64,000 nucleotides of DNA, from NCBI GenBank assembly GCA_964492775.1, contig CAZBLH010000004.1, forward strand, positions 1 through 64,000. Direction: 5' to 3'. Origin of the DNA: WRDS01 sp964492775 (GTDB lineage: Bacteria; Actinomycetota; Coriobacteriia; Anaerosomatales; PHET01). The stretch's first letter is position 1; the number at the start of each line of letters is the position of its first letter. The translations under genes and the position numbers were made by a program. This document shows, one piece after another, positions 44,977-53,573 of this stretch. The notes below the pieces were generated by a model. That model worked only from the letters and a program-made list of their open reading frames with translations. It was not told the origin of the DNA and did no database searches.

Positions 44977-45843
44977 TCACCCATCGCCACACCCTTCACG
45001 AAGCCTCTTCAGGCGGTTGAGGTTCTCGGAGTCCTTGAGAGGAGGCTCGCCCGGCATCTCCGTGATTACCGACACGTGCTCGAGCTCCGGCGCACAGACC
45101 ATCGCCGAGAAGCCCTCGCAGCCGATCAGCCCGTCACCGATCCATGCGTGTCTATCACGGTGGGAGCCGCGCGCGAACATAGCGTCGTTCGCGTGGATCA
45201 GTCCGAGCCGCTGGAGCCCGATGGTGGCCGCGATTTCGTCGACGGTCTCTCTCCAGCCTTCCGCAGTGTCCAGCGGCATGCCGTATGCGAAGGCGTGGCA
45301 CGTGTCGAAGCATACGCCCAGCTTCTCGGGGTCCAACCCGGTCGCCTCGATAGCGGCGGCAAGCTCGGTAAACGTACTCCCGAAGCTCGAGCCACCACCG
45401 GCGGTGTTCTCGAGCAGCAAGCGGGTCCCTGCGGCCGCATCCCCAGCAAGCTCGTACGCGCGAAGAATCGTGTCGGCGGTGCGGGCAGCGGCCGCCGCAG
45501 CGTCTCCTGCGGCATCATTGCCGACGTGTGTGACGACGCCCACAGCGCCGAGCAGCCCAGCTCGCACAAGTTCGTCGGCGAGCGCATCCGTGCTCCTCGC
45601 GCGCAGGACATCATCGGCGCTGGATAGGTTGAGCAGGTATGCGGTGTGGGTGTACACCGGCCCGAACTCCCGCTCGGCGCGCAGGGCCACGAAATCGGCA
45701 GCCGCCTGCGGGTCTACCGCTTTGCCACGCCACTGTCGCGGGCTCTTGGCGAAGAACTGCAGGCACTCGGCACCCACCGAGATTGCGTAATCCAGTGCCT
45801 TCTCATAGCCCCCGGCAACAGACACATGTGCTCCGACCAGCAT
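44977..45843 (-). CDS. nfo: Endonuclease IV (AP endonuclease)
   Basis: Cuts DNA at abasic sites in base excision repair; a trinuclear zinc TIM barrel. VGAHVSVAGGYEKAL at the start, YTHTAYLLNL, LLENTAGGGSSFG, CFDTCHAFAYG and IHANDAMFARGSHRDRHAWI contain the metal-binding His/Asp/Glu residues. 288 residues. Divergent from dinB, so the 95-bp gap should hold both promoters. Confidence 0.95.
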   Translation of the reverse strand: MLVGAHVSVAGGYEKALDYAISVGAECLQFFAKSPRQWRGKAVDPQAAADFVALRAEREFGPVYTHTAYLLNLSSADDVLRARSTDALADELVRAGLLGAVGVVTHVGNDAAGDAAAAAARTADTILRAYELAGDAAAGTRLLLENTAGGGSSFGSTFTELAAAIEATGLDPEKLGVCFDTCHAFAYGMPLDTAEGWRETVDEIAATIGLQRLGLIHANDAMFARGSHRDRHAWIGDGLIGCEGFSAMVCAPELEHVSVITEMPGEPPLKDSENLNRLKRLREGCGDG

Positions 45844-45938
45844 CTACTCTCCTTGCGCGTCGTGTATGGATGGGGCCGAGCACTTCTCGGCAAGTCCGTC
45901 CATTCTACCGCCGAGAAGGACCGCGCTACACTCTCGAC

Positions 45939-47210
45939 ATGGACCAAAGTGCCCCACATCCCTGCGAAAGCGAGCCTTGGAAAGGCCGAGCAGTGCTCCA
46001 CGTCGATCTCGACGCATTCTTCGCCGCAGTCGAGCAACTCGACCACCCGGAGTGGCGGGGCAAGCCGCTCATCGTCGGCGGGGATCCGAACAGGCGAGGT
46101 GTGGTATCGACCGCGAGCTACGAGGCACGCAAGTTCGGCGTGCGCTCCGCGATGCCCTCAGCGAGGGCTGCGCAGCTTTGCCCGGATGCCATCTGGGTCT
46201 CCGGCAACTACGGGCGCTACCGCGAGATGTCCGAGCGCGTGTTCGAGATCTTCCGCGCCGAGTCCCCGCGCGTCCAGCCCGTCTCGATAGACGAGGCGTT
46301 CATCGACGTCACCCCCGGCGAGTACTCCCGAGAACACCCCGTGACCATCGCTCGGCGAATCAAGGAGAGGATCTCGGAGCTCGGCATCACGGGATCTGTG
46401 GGAGTCGCGACGTCAAAGACACTCGCGAAGATCGCCTCGGAGGTGAACAAACCCAACGGTCTGACGGTCGTGTGCCAAGGCGAGGAGGGCGCGTTCCTGG
46501 CACCAAGGTCGGTGCGAGAGATGAGCGGCATCGGACCCAAGACCGCCGCGAGGCTTTCCGCGCTCGGCATCAGCACCCTTGGAGGACTCGCCGAGCTCGA
46601 CGACGAGACTGCTCGGCAGGTGCTTGGCGCACACGGACCGGAACTCATTGCACGAGCGCGCGGCACAGACCCACGGCCGGTCCACGACAACGACCCGGTC
46701 AAGTCCGTGTCGAACGAGCGCACGTTCGTTACGGACGTGCGCGACGCCGACGAACTCGAGGCTGTGGTCGGCATGCTTTCCGCCAAGGTCGGCCAGCGAC
46801 TACGCCGAAAAGGGATGGCCGGGCGAACCGTCACGGTCAAGCTGCGCTTCAGCGACTTCACCACGCGCACCGTCCGGCGAAGCCTCAACGTGCCCACCGA
46901 TGACGAACTCGCCTTCGCGCCCGTCGCGCGCGAGCTGGTCCGCAGCATCTGGACGCCGGGTGTGGGCGTGCGCCTCCTCGGCGTTGGCATCTCCGGCTTT
47001 GACGAGCGCGCCGAGCAGCTCACGCTCATGGAGCCGGCGGCCGAGCCCACTGCCGAGAAGCCCGCGCACGCAAGACGGCGAGGCGACCTCGTGCGGGGCA
47101 TCGACGCCGTCCGAGAGCGCTTCGGCGATGACTCGGTCCGCTTCGGCCGCGATCTGTTGCACGGCGACCACATGCGCAAGGCGACCGAAACCGGTCACGA
47201 CGAGGACTAG
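45939..47210 (+). CDS. dinB: DNA polymerase IV (Y family)
   Basis: Error-prone polymerase for lesion bypass. VLHVDLDAFFAAVEQLD and SIDEAFIDVTPG carry the catalytic Asp/Asp-Glu; KTLAKIASEVNKPNG and a helix-hairpin-helix MSGIGPKTAARLSALGI follow, then the little-finger domain. 423 residues. No SD before the ATG; TACACT ends 6 nt upstream, so the mRNA is probably leaderless. I see no LexA-type operator. The C-terminal tail lacks an obvious beta-clamp motif other than EQLTLME. Convergent with the DtxR gene. Confidence 0.93.
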   Translation: MDQSAPHPCESEPWKGRAVLHVDLDAFFAAVEQLDHPEWRGKPLIVGGDPNRRGVVSTASYEARKFGVRSAMPSARAAQLCPDAIWVSGNYGRYREMSERVFEIFRAESPRVQPVSIDEAFIDVTPGEYSREHPVTIARRIKERISELGITGSVGVATSKTLAKIASEVNKPNGLTVVCQGEEGAFLAPRSVREMSGIGPKTAARLSALGISTLGGLAELDDETARQVLGAHGPELIARARGTDPRPVHDNDPVKSVSNERTFVTDVRDADELEAVVGMLSAKVGQRLRRKGMAGRTVTVKLRFSDFTTRTVRRSLNVPTDDELAFAPVARELVRSIWTPGVGVRLLGVGISGFDERAEQLTLMEPAAEPTAEKPAHARRRGDLVRGIDAVRERFGDDSVRFGRDLLHGDHMRKATETGHDED

Positions 47211-47238
47211 GCATAGCGCGGGTGGTTCACCCGGAGCC

Positions 47239-47880
47239 TCAGCTGAGTGTCACAGACCTCGCGATCTCGAAGGTGAGCGCCGTCGGAGTCCCATCCACCT
47301 TCAGCATGAGCACGCCGCCGATCTCGTCGCGGTCGATGACCTCGACACTCGCTCCCGGCTTGAGCCCCTTTCCGCCGAGGTATCCCAACACGTCCTCGAC
47401 CTCGGCCACGCGAATCACGACGCCGGCCTCGCCTACGTCCAAGTCGGCGAGCGAGCGTCCGGTGGCGGCAACGGGAACGGTTCCGTCCGCCGAAGGGATC
47501 GGATGGCCATGCGGACACGAGACCGGGTTGTCCAGGTAGCTCTCGAGCGCGGCGAGTACGCGCGCTGACATCGCATGCTCGAGCAGGCAGGCGTCCTCGT
47601 GAGCGGCCTCCCAGTCAAGCCCGAGAACGTCGACCAGGAAGCGCTCGGCCACCCGGTGCCGGCGCACGATGCCGAGCGCTTGGATCGTGCCCTGCTCGGT
47701 CAGAACCACGTCTGTACCCTCTCGGTCAACCAGGCCGTGGGACTGCAGGCGTTTGAGGGTGGCCGTGACAGTGGGACCCGAGACGCCGATATCCTCGGCG
47801 ATCTGGGAGGGCTTCACGACTCCGTCCCGAGACAGCTTGTAGATGGTCTCGAGGTACTCTTCCAGTGTTGGTGAAGGCAT
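47239..47880 (-). CDS. DtxR/IdeR-family metal-dependent regulator
   Basis: Metal-sensing repressor. Winged helix (SPTLEEYLETIYKLSRDG, ISVSGPTVTATLKRLQ-like region), dimer/metal domain with HRVAERFL and EDACLLEHAMS (Cys-Glu-His as in DtxR/IdeR, not the Glu-Glu-His of MntR), NPVSCPHGHPIP, and a C-terminal FeoA/SH3-like domain. 213 residues from MPSPTLEE; the longer frame has no match. The Cys suggests iron sensing. A possible half operator (TATAGGTTACC) lies ~110 bp upstream, not convincing. Confidence 0.88.
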   Translation of the reverse strand: MPSPTLEEYLETIYKLSRDGVVKPSQIAEDIGVSGPTVTATLKRLQSHGLVDREGTDVVLTEQGTIQALGIVRRHRVAERFLVDVLGLDWEAAHEDACLLEHAMSARVLAALESYLDNPVSCPHGHPIPSADGTVPVAATGRSLADLDVGEAGVVIRVAEVEDVLGYLGGKGLKPGASVEVIDRDEIGGVLMLKVDGTPTALTFEIARSVTLS

Positions 47881-48108
47881 CTTCCCGCCATCTCGCGACT
47901 TCGCTGGACACCATCGTAGGCCACCCGCGGCGGCATCGCCACCGTCACAGCGCCCGAGCAGTTGGCTGCCGATACCGGTCCGGGTATAGGTTACCGTTCG
48001 TCGGACACAGACTGCCTTACATCGTTGTTGCCGTACCGTTTGGCTTCTTCTTGTGCAAATTGCCGTCAGACCCGTTGACGCGCATATGAGCCAGGGGTAC
48101 ATTCAGTT

Positions 48109-48286
48109 TGTCCCCAGAAGTCGGACGCAGCGGTTTCGGAAAGACGGTGTACCGGTAGCTGCCCGAGAGGGATCCGAAGGAAAGCAGCGGCTGTGAGGTG
48201 GCTGCGGGAAGTCGGAGCCTCAGAGGTAAGAATCGTTGGGAAGCCGGTTCGAGTACGAAGACCCGCGGGCGAGGTTTCTGGGGACA
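48109..48286. other. Structured 178-nt element bounded by an 11-bp perfect inverted repeat
   Basis: Ends TGTCCCCAGAA (48109-48119) and TTCTGGGGACA (48276-48286) are exact reverse complements. Inside on the plus strand: TTCGGA/TCCGAA (48135-48140 with 48173-48178) enclosing CGGT-GT-ACCG and CCC-GAGA-GGG hairpins; GCAGC/GCTGC (48184-48188 with 48201-48205); TGAGG/CCTCA (48194-48198 with 48218-48222), which would cross the previous stem; and TTCG-AGTA-CGAA (48248-48259). No ORF. It looks like a small mobile or RNA-coding element (HEARO/omega-RNA-like, REP-type or intron-derived are possibilities), family not recognised. The rest of the 510-bp gap between the DtxR gene and queD shows nothing identifiable. 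Confidence 0.6.
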
Positions 48287-48393
48287 CTCATGTTCTCAGC
48301 ACTTTCGCGCGCCGCCCCCGCCACTCCCTTGGATTCCGCGCGCAGCTCCTTAGACTCAAGCACCCTTGACGCTCGCAGCCGCTCAGGCGGTCC

Positions 48394-48765
48394 TCACGGC
48401 CGGTACACGAGCTTGGCGATCGGCGACTCCCAGACCGCGACCTCTTTGACGGCCACGCGTGGGTCCACGGCCGCACTCAGGCGCTCGCAGATCACCCGCG
48501 CGAGGTTCTCGGCGGTCGGGCTGATCTCATCGAAGGGCGATACCTCATTGATGAGGACGTGATCGTACTCGTCGAGCACCGCCGCGAGGTCGGCCTTCAG
48601 CGACTTGAAGTCGTAAACGATGCCGATCTCGTCAAGTTCCGGCGCCACCACGGTGACCTCGACGTCCCATGTGTGACCGTGAAGGTTGCGACACTCGCCG
48701 GGATAGCCGTACAGGTGATGCGCGGCATCGAAGTGCCCCTTTACTGACAGCTCATAAGTCCCCAC
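48394..48765 (-). CDS. queD: 6-carboxy-tetrahydropterin synthase QueD
   Basis: Second step of queuosine/7-deazaguanine synthesis from dihydroneopterin triphosphate. Zinc His residues in GHFDAAHHL and NLHGHTWDVEV, catalytic Cys in GECRNLHGH. 123 residues, GTG start with GGAGG 11 nt upstream. No other que gene is in the window. Members also include PTPS-III types, but CxxxH spacing here fits QueD. Confidence 0.9.
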   Translation of the reverse strand: MGTYELSVKGHFDAAHHLYGYPGECRNLHGHTWDVEVTVVAPELDEIGIVYDFKSLKADLAAVLDEYDHVLINEVSPFDEISPTAENLARVICERLSAAVDPRVAVKEVAVWESPIAKLVYRP

Positions 48766-48793
48766 GCGACAGATACCTCCCAGCTACTGGCGT

Positions 48794-49252
48794 TCAGAAG
48801 AGCGCGCCCGGCCCGCTCTCAGAGCCTGGTTCGCATACATAATCGCCGACTGATGCCCGCGCATCCATTGCTTCGTTCGCGAGCGCATCGGCCAGCTTGT
48901 TCTCGGCGCGGGGAATGTGGCGCACCTCGAAGGCGCTGAACTTCCTAAGCAGTGAGAGAGCGCGCAGGAACAGAGGCTTGAGCCCCTCGTTCTTGACTCG
49001 GTAGGCGCCGTTGAGCTGCTTGACCAAGAGCTCGCTATCGGCGAGCACCAGCACCTCGGCGTGGCCTAGAGCAAGAACGTTCTCGAGTCCCCAGATAAGC
49101 GCCTCATACTCGGCGACGTTGTTGGTGCAGGTGCCGAGAAAGCGCCCGCCCTGGCAGATGACCTCGCCGTCGGACTCCACGACGAACCCGGCGCCGGCAG
49201 GACCTGGGTTGCCTCGGGCTCCGCCGTCGCTTCTAAGGGTGACGCGGCTCAC
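48794..49252 (-). CDS. rnhA: Ribonuclease HI-family protein
   Basis: Degrades RNA in RNA-DNA hybrids. Acidic residues of the RNase H fold: LRSDGGARGNPGPAG, NNVAEYEALIWGL, LADSELLVKQLNG and AENKLADALANEA. About 152 residues from a GTG that overlaps the upstream stop (GTGA) with GAGGAGG in front. In Mycobacterium the equivalent (Rv2228c) has an added phosphatase domain; here only RNase H is present. Coupled to the CdsZ-type gene. Confidence 0.9.
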   Translation of the reverse strand: MSRVTLRSDGGARGNPGPAGAGFVVESDGEVICQGGRFLGTCTNNVAEYEALIWGLENVLALGHAEVLVLADSELLVKQLNGAYRVKNEGLKPLFLRALSLLRKFSAFEVRHIPRAENKLADALANEAMDARASVGDYVCEPGSESGPGALF

Positions 49253-49971
49253 GAGCCCTCCTCGCACGCGCGAACCACGATGAGCCTCCGGCACTGCGGG
49301 CACACGCCGACGTCCTCGCCCTGCTGCAGGTCGCGAATGCGTTCGGCTGGAAGCGACATATGGCACGCGGTGCAGGTGACTCCCTGCAGAGTGCCCACTC
49401 CGATGCCCCCCTTCGCCTCGCGGGCGCTCTCGTAGCGGCCGAGCAAGACCGCCGAGATGCTGCCGGCGACTCTGTCGCGCTGAGCCTCGAGGTCAGCGAT
49501 CTCTTGCTGAACCTCCCCGCCGACCTGCTTGAACCGCTCGACGAGTGAGGCCTCGGTCTCCTTGAGCTTGGCGAGCGCACCCTCGACAGTCTCTATCTGG
49601 GCGTTCGCCTTCTCGATGCGCTCCATGTACTGCAGCGACTCCATCTCGAGCTTGTCGGTCCTGCGCTTGAGGCCGTCCATCTCTCGAGTGATCGCCTGTA
49701 CCTGGCGGTGGTCCGATGTCCCCATCAGGCGCTCCTGCTCATGTGCGATCTTCTCGGCGATAGTGGCGATCTCGTCCTGGCGTGCCTTGAGCTCCGCCTC
49801 GAGCTTCCTCAGTAGCACCCCGGCCTTCTCGCGGACCCCCACCACCTCACGCAGCTTGGCTCGGGCAGCGAGAATGCTGCGCTTCTCCGGCAGCTCATCG
49901 AGCCGCTTGCGGGCACGAATGATGTCGAGATCGATCGATTGAAGCTTCAGAAGCGCAGCAGGCTCAGACAT
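49249..49971 (-). CDS. Coiled-coil zinc-ribbon protein (CdsZ / Rv2229c type)
   Basis: 240 residues: a long coiled-coil hairpin (~15-170) and a C-terminal zinc ribbon with CTAC and CPQC pairs around LPAERIRDLQQGEDVGVC. This matches the CT398/CdsZ family, a scaffold in Chlamydia, of unknown role in actinobacteria. Start at MSEPAALLKL, with AGGGA upstream; an ATG five codons earlier touches the nif3 stop. The order nif3-cdsZ-rnhA equals Rv2230c-Rv2229c-Rv2228c of M. tuberculosis. Confidence 0.85.
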   Translation of the reverse strand: MSEPAALLKLQSIDLDIIRARKRLDELPEKRSILAARAKLREVVGVREKAGVLLRKLEAELKARQDEIATIAEKIAHEQERLMGTSDHRQVQAITREMDGLKRRTDKLEMESLQYMERIEKANAQIETVEGALAKLKETEASLVERFKQVGGEVQQEIADLEAQRDRVAGSISAVLLGRYESAREAKGGIGVGTLQGVTCTACHMSLPAERIRDLQQGEDVGVCPQCRRLIVVRACEEGS

Positions 49972-49986
49972 CGCGTCCCTATTCAT

Positions 49987-51114
49987 CTATGAGCTATGAG
50001 CGGTCCACCAACGAGGACGATCCGCGAGCACTTCCACGGGACAGTCGGCATCTTCGATGCCCGGAATCCCGCGGACCGTGCGCTCCAGCAAGCCGACGAG
50101 CGGCCACTCGGTCACGTCGTGCCCGAGCTCGATCACACACAGCCCGCGCTCCACGGCGTCCAGCGCGTCATGATAGCGCACTTCCCCGCCGATGAGCGCG
50201 CGGGCGCCGGCGGCAAGCGCGTCTGGGATCAGCGAGCCGGCTGAGCCCGTGGCGGTCGCGACCAGGTCAATCAGCGTGGCCGGCTCGCCCCAGACGCGCG
50301 GGGCAACGCCGCAGCGCTCGGCGGCACGGCGCGCCAGGTCGCCAAGGGTCACAGCCTCCCCCGCTCCGCCCGGCCTCGCGAGCATGCCGAGCGCTGCGGC
50401 GTTCCGGGAGCGGCGCACCTCCGACACGGTCACGAGCGGCTCTTCGTACGGGTGCGCCGCGACCGCCGCGGCGGCGACCGCGCGCGCCAAGGGTGGCGGG
50501 CATACCATCTCTAGCCTCACCTCGGCTGCTCCAGACGGCTCGCCAGGCGCGCCAATCGCAGGCCGCGAGTCCTCGCTGGGCGTGAAAGCTCCCTCTCCGG
50601 GCGCTGAGAAGCTGCATCCCCGATAATCACCGATGCGTCCGGCACCCGCAGCGATCATTGCTGTGCGCACCTCCTCGGCGTTCTCAGGGGGCACGTAGAC
50701 GGTCACCACACTGACCGGCATGGGTGCCGTCTCGAGCGGTCGCATGGGTTCGAGGTCGAGCCGCTCAGGAATCAGTCGCTGCGCCACTTCGTCCCGGTCG
50801 AGGTTCGTATGCGCGTTGATGAGTGCAACACCGGCGCTCAGGGCGGCAAACACCGCCGCGCCGCCTCCGGACGCATCAGACCTGATGGCCACAGGCGGCT
50901 CCAGGAAGACGGGATGATGCGTCAAGAGCACGTTAGCGCCTGTGGCCGCAGCCTCCGCTATCGTCGAGACGGTGGGATCGAGCGCGCACACGACGCCGCG
51001 CACCTCGGCATCGGGGTCGCCGACGAGCATGCCGACGCGGTCCCATGCTTCAGCCCGCTCGTGAGGGAACCGCTCGGCGATGGCTGTGTCGATGTCGCGG
51101 ACCCGTAGACTCAT
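49987..51114 (-). CDS. NIF3-like dinuclear metal centre protein
   Basis: Nif3/YqfO family. N-terminal part with VGMLVGDPDAEV, LLTHHPVFLEP and INAHTNLDRD; C-terminal part with IGGEVRYHDALDA and IELGHDVTEWP supply the His/Asp/Glu metal ligands. In between is a PII-like insert (~130-235, SVVTVYVPPENAEEV). 375 residues. ATGA overlap with the PHP gene. GTP cyclohydrolase-like activity has been discussed for the family but its role is not settled. Confidence 0.92.
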   Translation of the reverse strand: MSLRVRDIDTAIAERFPHERAEAWDRVGMLVGDPDAEVRGVVCALDPTVSTIAEAAATGANVLLTHHPVFLEPPVAIRSDASGGGAAVFAALSAGVALINAHTNLDRDEVAQRLIPERLDLEPMRPLETAPMPVSVVTVYVPPENAEEVRTAMIAAGAGRIGDYRGCSFSAPGEGAFTPSEDSRPAIGAPGEPSGAAEVRLEMVCPPPLARAVAAAAVAAHPYEEPLVTVSEVRRSRNAAALGMLARPGGAGEAVTLGDLARRAAERCGVAPRVWGEPATLIDLVATATGSAGSLIPDALAAGARALIGGEVRYHDALDAVERGLCVIELGHDVTEWPLVGLLERTVRGIPGIEDADCPVEVLADRPRWWTAHSS

Positions 51115-51941
51115 AGCTCGATCCACCTCGCTTCTCCACGCCCGCGCGGCAGGGCCACTCGCTGGTAGCCCGCGGCGCGAAGCGTCTCATACGTCGCAGC
51201 GATCTCGAACCCGACCTCGCCTGGCTGGTGAGCGTCGGAGCCAACGGTCACGTCAACGCGCCGCTCGGCAAACGCGGCGAGAAGCTCAGGACCGGGATAG
51301 AGCTCGGCGACAGGCTTGCGCAGCCCGGCTGTCGACACCTCAACGAAGACACCACCTTCCGCGGCGGCACTCGCGGCCTCCGCGTACAGCTCACGCGTGT
51401 CGAACGAGGGTCGGTGCCCGAACTTCTTCGGCAAGTCCGGGTGGGCCATGACGTCGAACAACCCGCTGCGGGCGGCGTCGCACCAGTGTGAGAAGTACTC
51501 CTCCCACACCGTGTCTACCTCTCTGCGCTCCCACTCTGTCATGTCGTTGGGGTCGTCGAATGCCCATCCGCCAATGAAGTGGACGCTGCCGAGCAGCACC
51601 GTCACGCCCGCCTCGCGGGCGATCGCGAGCTGCGAGTGCGTCTTATCGAGGCACCAGGACAGCCAGTCGGCCTCGGCTCCGAGTACGATCTCAAGACCCG
51701 GACCAGGTTCAGCAGCGACCGCTTCACGCGCCTCGTGCACGCCTGTCGCGTAGCGGGCGAACTCCTCAGGTGACGGAGCCAGGTAGCCCTCGGGATCGAG
51801 ATCGAAGGGCAGCGGGAGGTGCTCGGCGAAGACGATACCGACAAGCCCGGCGTTGCGGGTGGCTGCAACTATCTCGGCGACGGAACCGGTGGCGTGCCCG
51901 TTGAACTCCGTATGCACGTGGCAGTCGATCAGCTCGCGCAT
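51111..51941 (-). CDS. PHP-domain phosphoesterase (HisK/HisJ-like)
   Basis: Metal-dependent phosphoesterase of the polymerase/histidinol-phosphatase superfamily. LIDCHVHTEFNGHA, FAEHLPLPFDLD, LGAEADWL, LGSVHFIGGWAFD, VMAHPDLPKKFGH and TVGSDAHQPGEVG supply the metal-binding His/Asp/Glu set. 276 residues. It may be the histidinol-phosphatase, but no his gene is nearby and the substrate is open. Overlaps mnmA by 13 bp and nif3 by 4 bp. Confidence 0.85.
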   Translation of the reverse strand: MRELIDCHVHTEFNGHATGSVAEIVAATRNAGLVGIVFAEHLPLPFDLDPEGYLAPSPEEFARYATGVHEAREAVAAEPGPGLEIVLGAEADWLSWCLDKTHSQLAIAREAGVTVLLGSVHFIGGWAFDDPNDMTEWERREVDTVWEEYFSHWCDAARSGLFDVMAHPDLPKKFGHRPSFDTRELYAEAASAAAEGGVFVEVSTAGLRKPVAELYPGPELLAAFAERRVDVTVGSDAHQPGEVGFEIAATYETLRAAGYQRVALPRGRGEARWIEL

Positions 51942-53005
51942 TCGATCACCCCCCCGCCCACGACGACCTCATCACGGTAGCAGACCACGGCCTGCCCGGG
52001 CGAAGCGCCCGACACTGGCGCGTCGAAAGAGACCACAAGCCTCTCCTCGTCCTCGGCATCCTCTACGCGCGCCGTGGCGGTCACCGGCTCCATACGGTAT
52101 CGCACAGCGGCCTTGATCGGCACGGGCACGCCCTTCTCGGCGTGCCACACCACCGAGTTCGCGCGGACCTCAGCAATCTCAAGGGAGGACCGCTGGCCCA
52201 CGACGACCCGGTTGCCCGCCGCGTCGAGAGCGACAACGTAGAGCGGCTCGGCAAGCCCACCGATGCCCAGCCCTTTTCGCTGGCCGACGGTGTAGTGCGC
52301 CAGTCCGTCGTGGCGTCCGAGCACGCGGCCGTCCACATCGACGATCTCGCCGGCGACTCCCGCGCCCGGCTCGCGCTCGATTACCACCGGCGCGTAGTCG
52401 CCGTTCTCGGCGAAGCATGCTTCCTGGCTCTCGGCCTTGCGGGCGACCGGCAGGCCGAACCGCTCGGCGAACGCGCGCACCTCGGTCTTGCGCAGCTCTC
52501 CCACAGGAAACAGCGTGTGCTGCGCCTGAGAAGCGGTCAGACGGTAGAGGAAGTAGCTTTGGTCCTTGGTGGCGTCCACCGCCCGAGCCAGGCGCACCTC
52601 GCCGGAGCCGTCGTCGGCAGCGATGAGCCGCGCGTAGTGGCCGGTGGCGAGATACTCGGCACCCTGAAGTGCCACCTTCGAGAGCAGGTCAGCGAATTTC
52701 ACGCGATCGTTGCAGGCGATGCAGGGATTCGGCGTGCGACCGGCGGCATACTCGCGCGCGAAGGGGGTCACGACCTCGCGCTCGAATGCTTCGCGGTAGT
52801 TGAGCGAGTAGTGCGGGATGCCGAGCAGGTCGCACACCCTGCGGGCATCGCGTACCGCCGAGACGGAGCAGCAGCCACCCTGCTCATCAGTGGACGGCCA
52901 CAGCTGCATCGTGACGCCGGTGACGTCGTGTCCAGCCTCAAGAAGCAGCGCAGCGGCGACGCTGGAGTCAACGCCGCCGCTCATTGCCACAAAGACGCGC
53001 GCCAT
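51929..53005 (-). CDS. mnmA: tRNA-specific 2-thiouridylase MnmA
   Basis: Thiolates U34 in tRNA-Lys, -Glu and -Gln with sulfur from IscS. PP-loop MSGGVDSSVAAALL, catalytic cysteines in NPCIACNDRVKF and SQEACFAENGDY, and GLAHYTVGQRKGLGIGG. 358 residues. Clustering with iscS and iscU supplies its sulfur donor, and the presence of tRNA-Glu/Gln and their synthetases elsewhere in the window concerns the same tRNAs. Ends inside the PHP gene. Confidence 0.96.
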   Translation of the reverse strand: MARVFVAMSGGVDSSVAAALLLEAGHDVTGVTMQLWPSTDEQGGCCSVSAVRDARRVCDLLGIPHYSLNYREAFEREVVTPFAREYAAGRTPNPCIACNDRVKFADLLSKVALQGAEYLATGHYARLIAADDGSGEVRLARAVDATKDQSYFLYRLTASQAQHTLFPVGELRKTEVRAFAERFGLPVARKAESQEACFAENGDYAPVVIEREPGAGVAGEIVDVDGRVLGRHDGLAHYTVGQRKGLGIGGLAEPLYVVALDAAGNRVVVGQRSSLEIAEVRANSVVWHAEKGVPVPIKAAVRYRMEPVTATARVEDAEDEERLVVSFDAPVSGASPGQAVVCYRDEVVVGGGVIECAS

Positions 53006-53041
53006 ACCGCGTTCACCGCCCCAGTGTGAGGGCGGCGACTG

Positions 53042-53509
53042 TCACAGCTCGCAGGCCTCTTCGTGGTCGTGGTCCTCATCGGCATGCGGATCATAGTTCG
53101 GGTCCGCACTCTTGATCTCGCCGGAGATGGGCTCGCGCCCGTGCTTCTTGAGGTAGTCGTCAACGGCCACCTTCAGCCCGTCGGTCGCGAGCACCGAACA
53201 GTGCATCTTGGCGGCAGGCAGCCCGCCGAGCTCATCGGCGACCTGCTTCTTGGTGATCGCGGCCGCCTCCTCGAGCGTCATGCCCTTGGCCATCTCTGTC
53301 ACGATCGAGGAGGTGGCGATAGCGGCACCGCAGCCGAGCGTCTGGAACCGGATGTCGTTGATGTGGTCGGTGTCGTCCACCTTGATCGTGATCTTCATGA
53401 TGTCGCCGCAGACGGGGTTGCCCACCTCGCCCACACCGTCGGCATCCTCAATCACCCCGACGTTGCGCGGGTTGTTGAAGTGGTCCATGACCTTCTCTGT
53501 GTAAAGCAC
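53042..53509 (-). CDS. iscU: Fe-S cluster assembly scaffold IscU/NifU-type
   Basis: Scaffold on which Fe-S clusters form. Three conserved cysteines: NPVCGDIM, LGCGAAIATSS and KMHCSVLATDGL. 155 residues, ending in an Asp/His-rich tail (DPHADEDHDHEEAC) that may bind metal. GTG start. It sits between iscS and mnmA; no hscA/hscB/fdx follow, so this is the short Isc/Nif arrangement of anaerobes. Confidence 0.94.
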   Translation of the reverse strand: MLYTEKVMDHFNNPRNVGVIEDADGVGEVGNPVCGDIMKITIKVDDTDHINDIRFQTLGCGAAIATSSIVTEMAKGMTLEEAAAITKKQVADELGGLPAAKMHCSVLATDGLKVAVDDYLKKHGREPISGEIKSADPNYDPHADEDHDHEEACEL

Positions 53510-53573
53510 TTGAGTCGAGTCCCTTCGTCCTGGCGAATCCTGGTTCTGGTCAGCTCACCGACCCTATTGCTTC

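Noticed and set aside
47219..47233. Hairpin CGGGTG-GTT-CACCCG between dinB and the DtxR gene as terminator
   Set aside because: Only 6 bp and no T-run on either strand.
47983..48000. DtxR/IdeR iron box upstream of the DtxR-type gene
   Set aside because: Only one half site (TATAGGTTACC) is present; the second half does not match.
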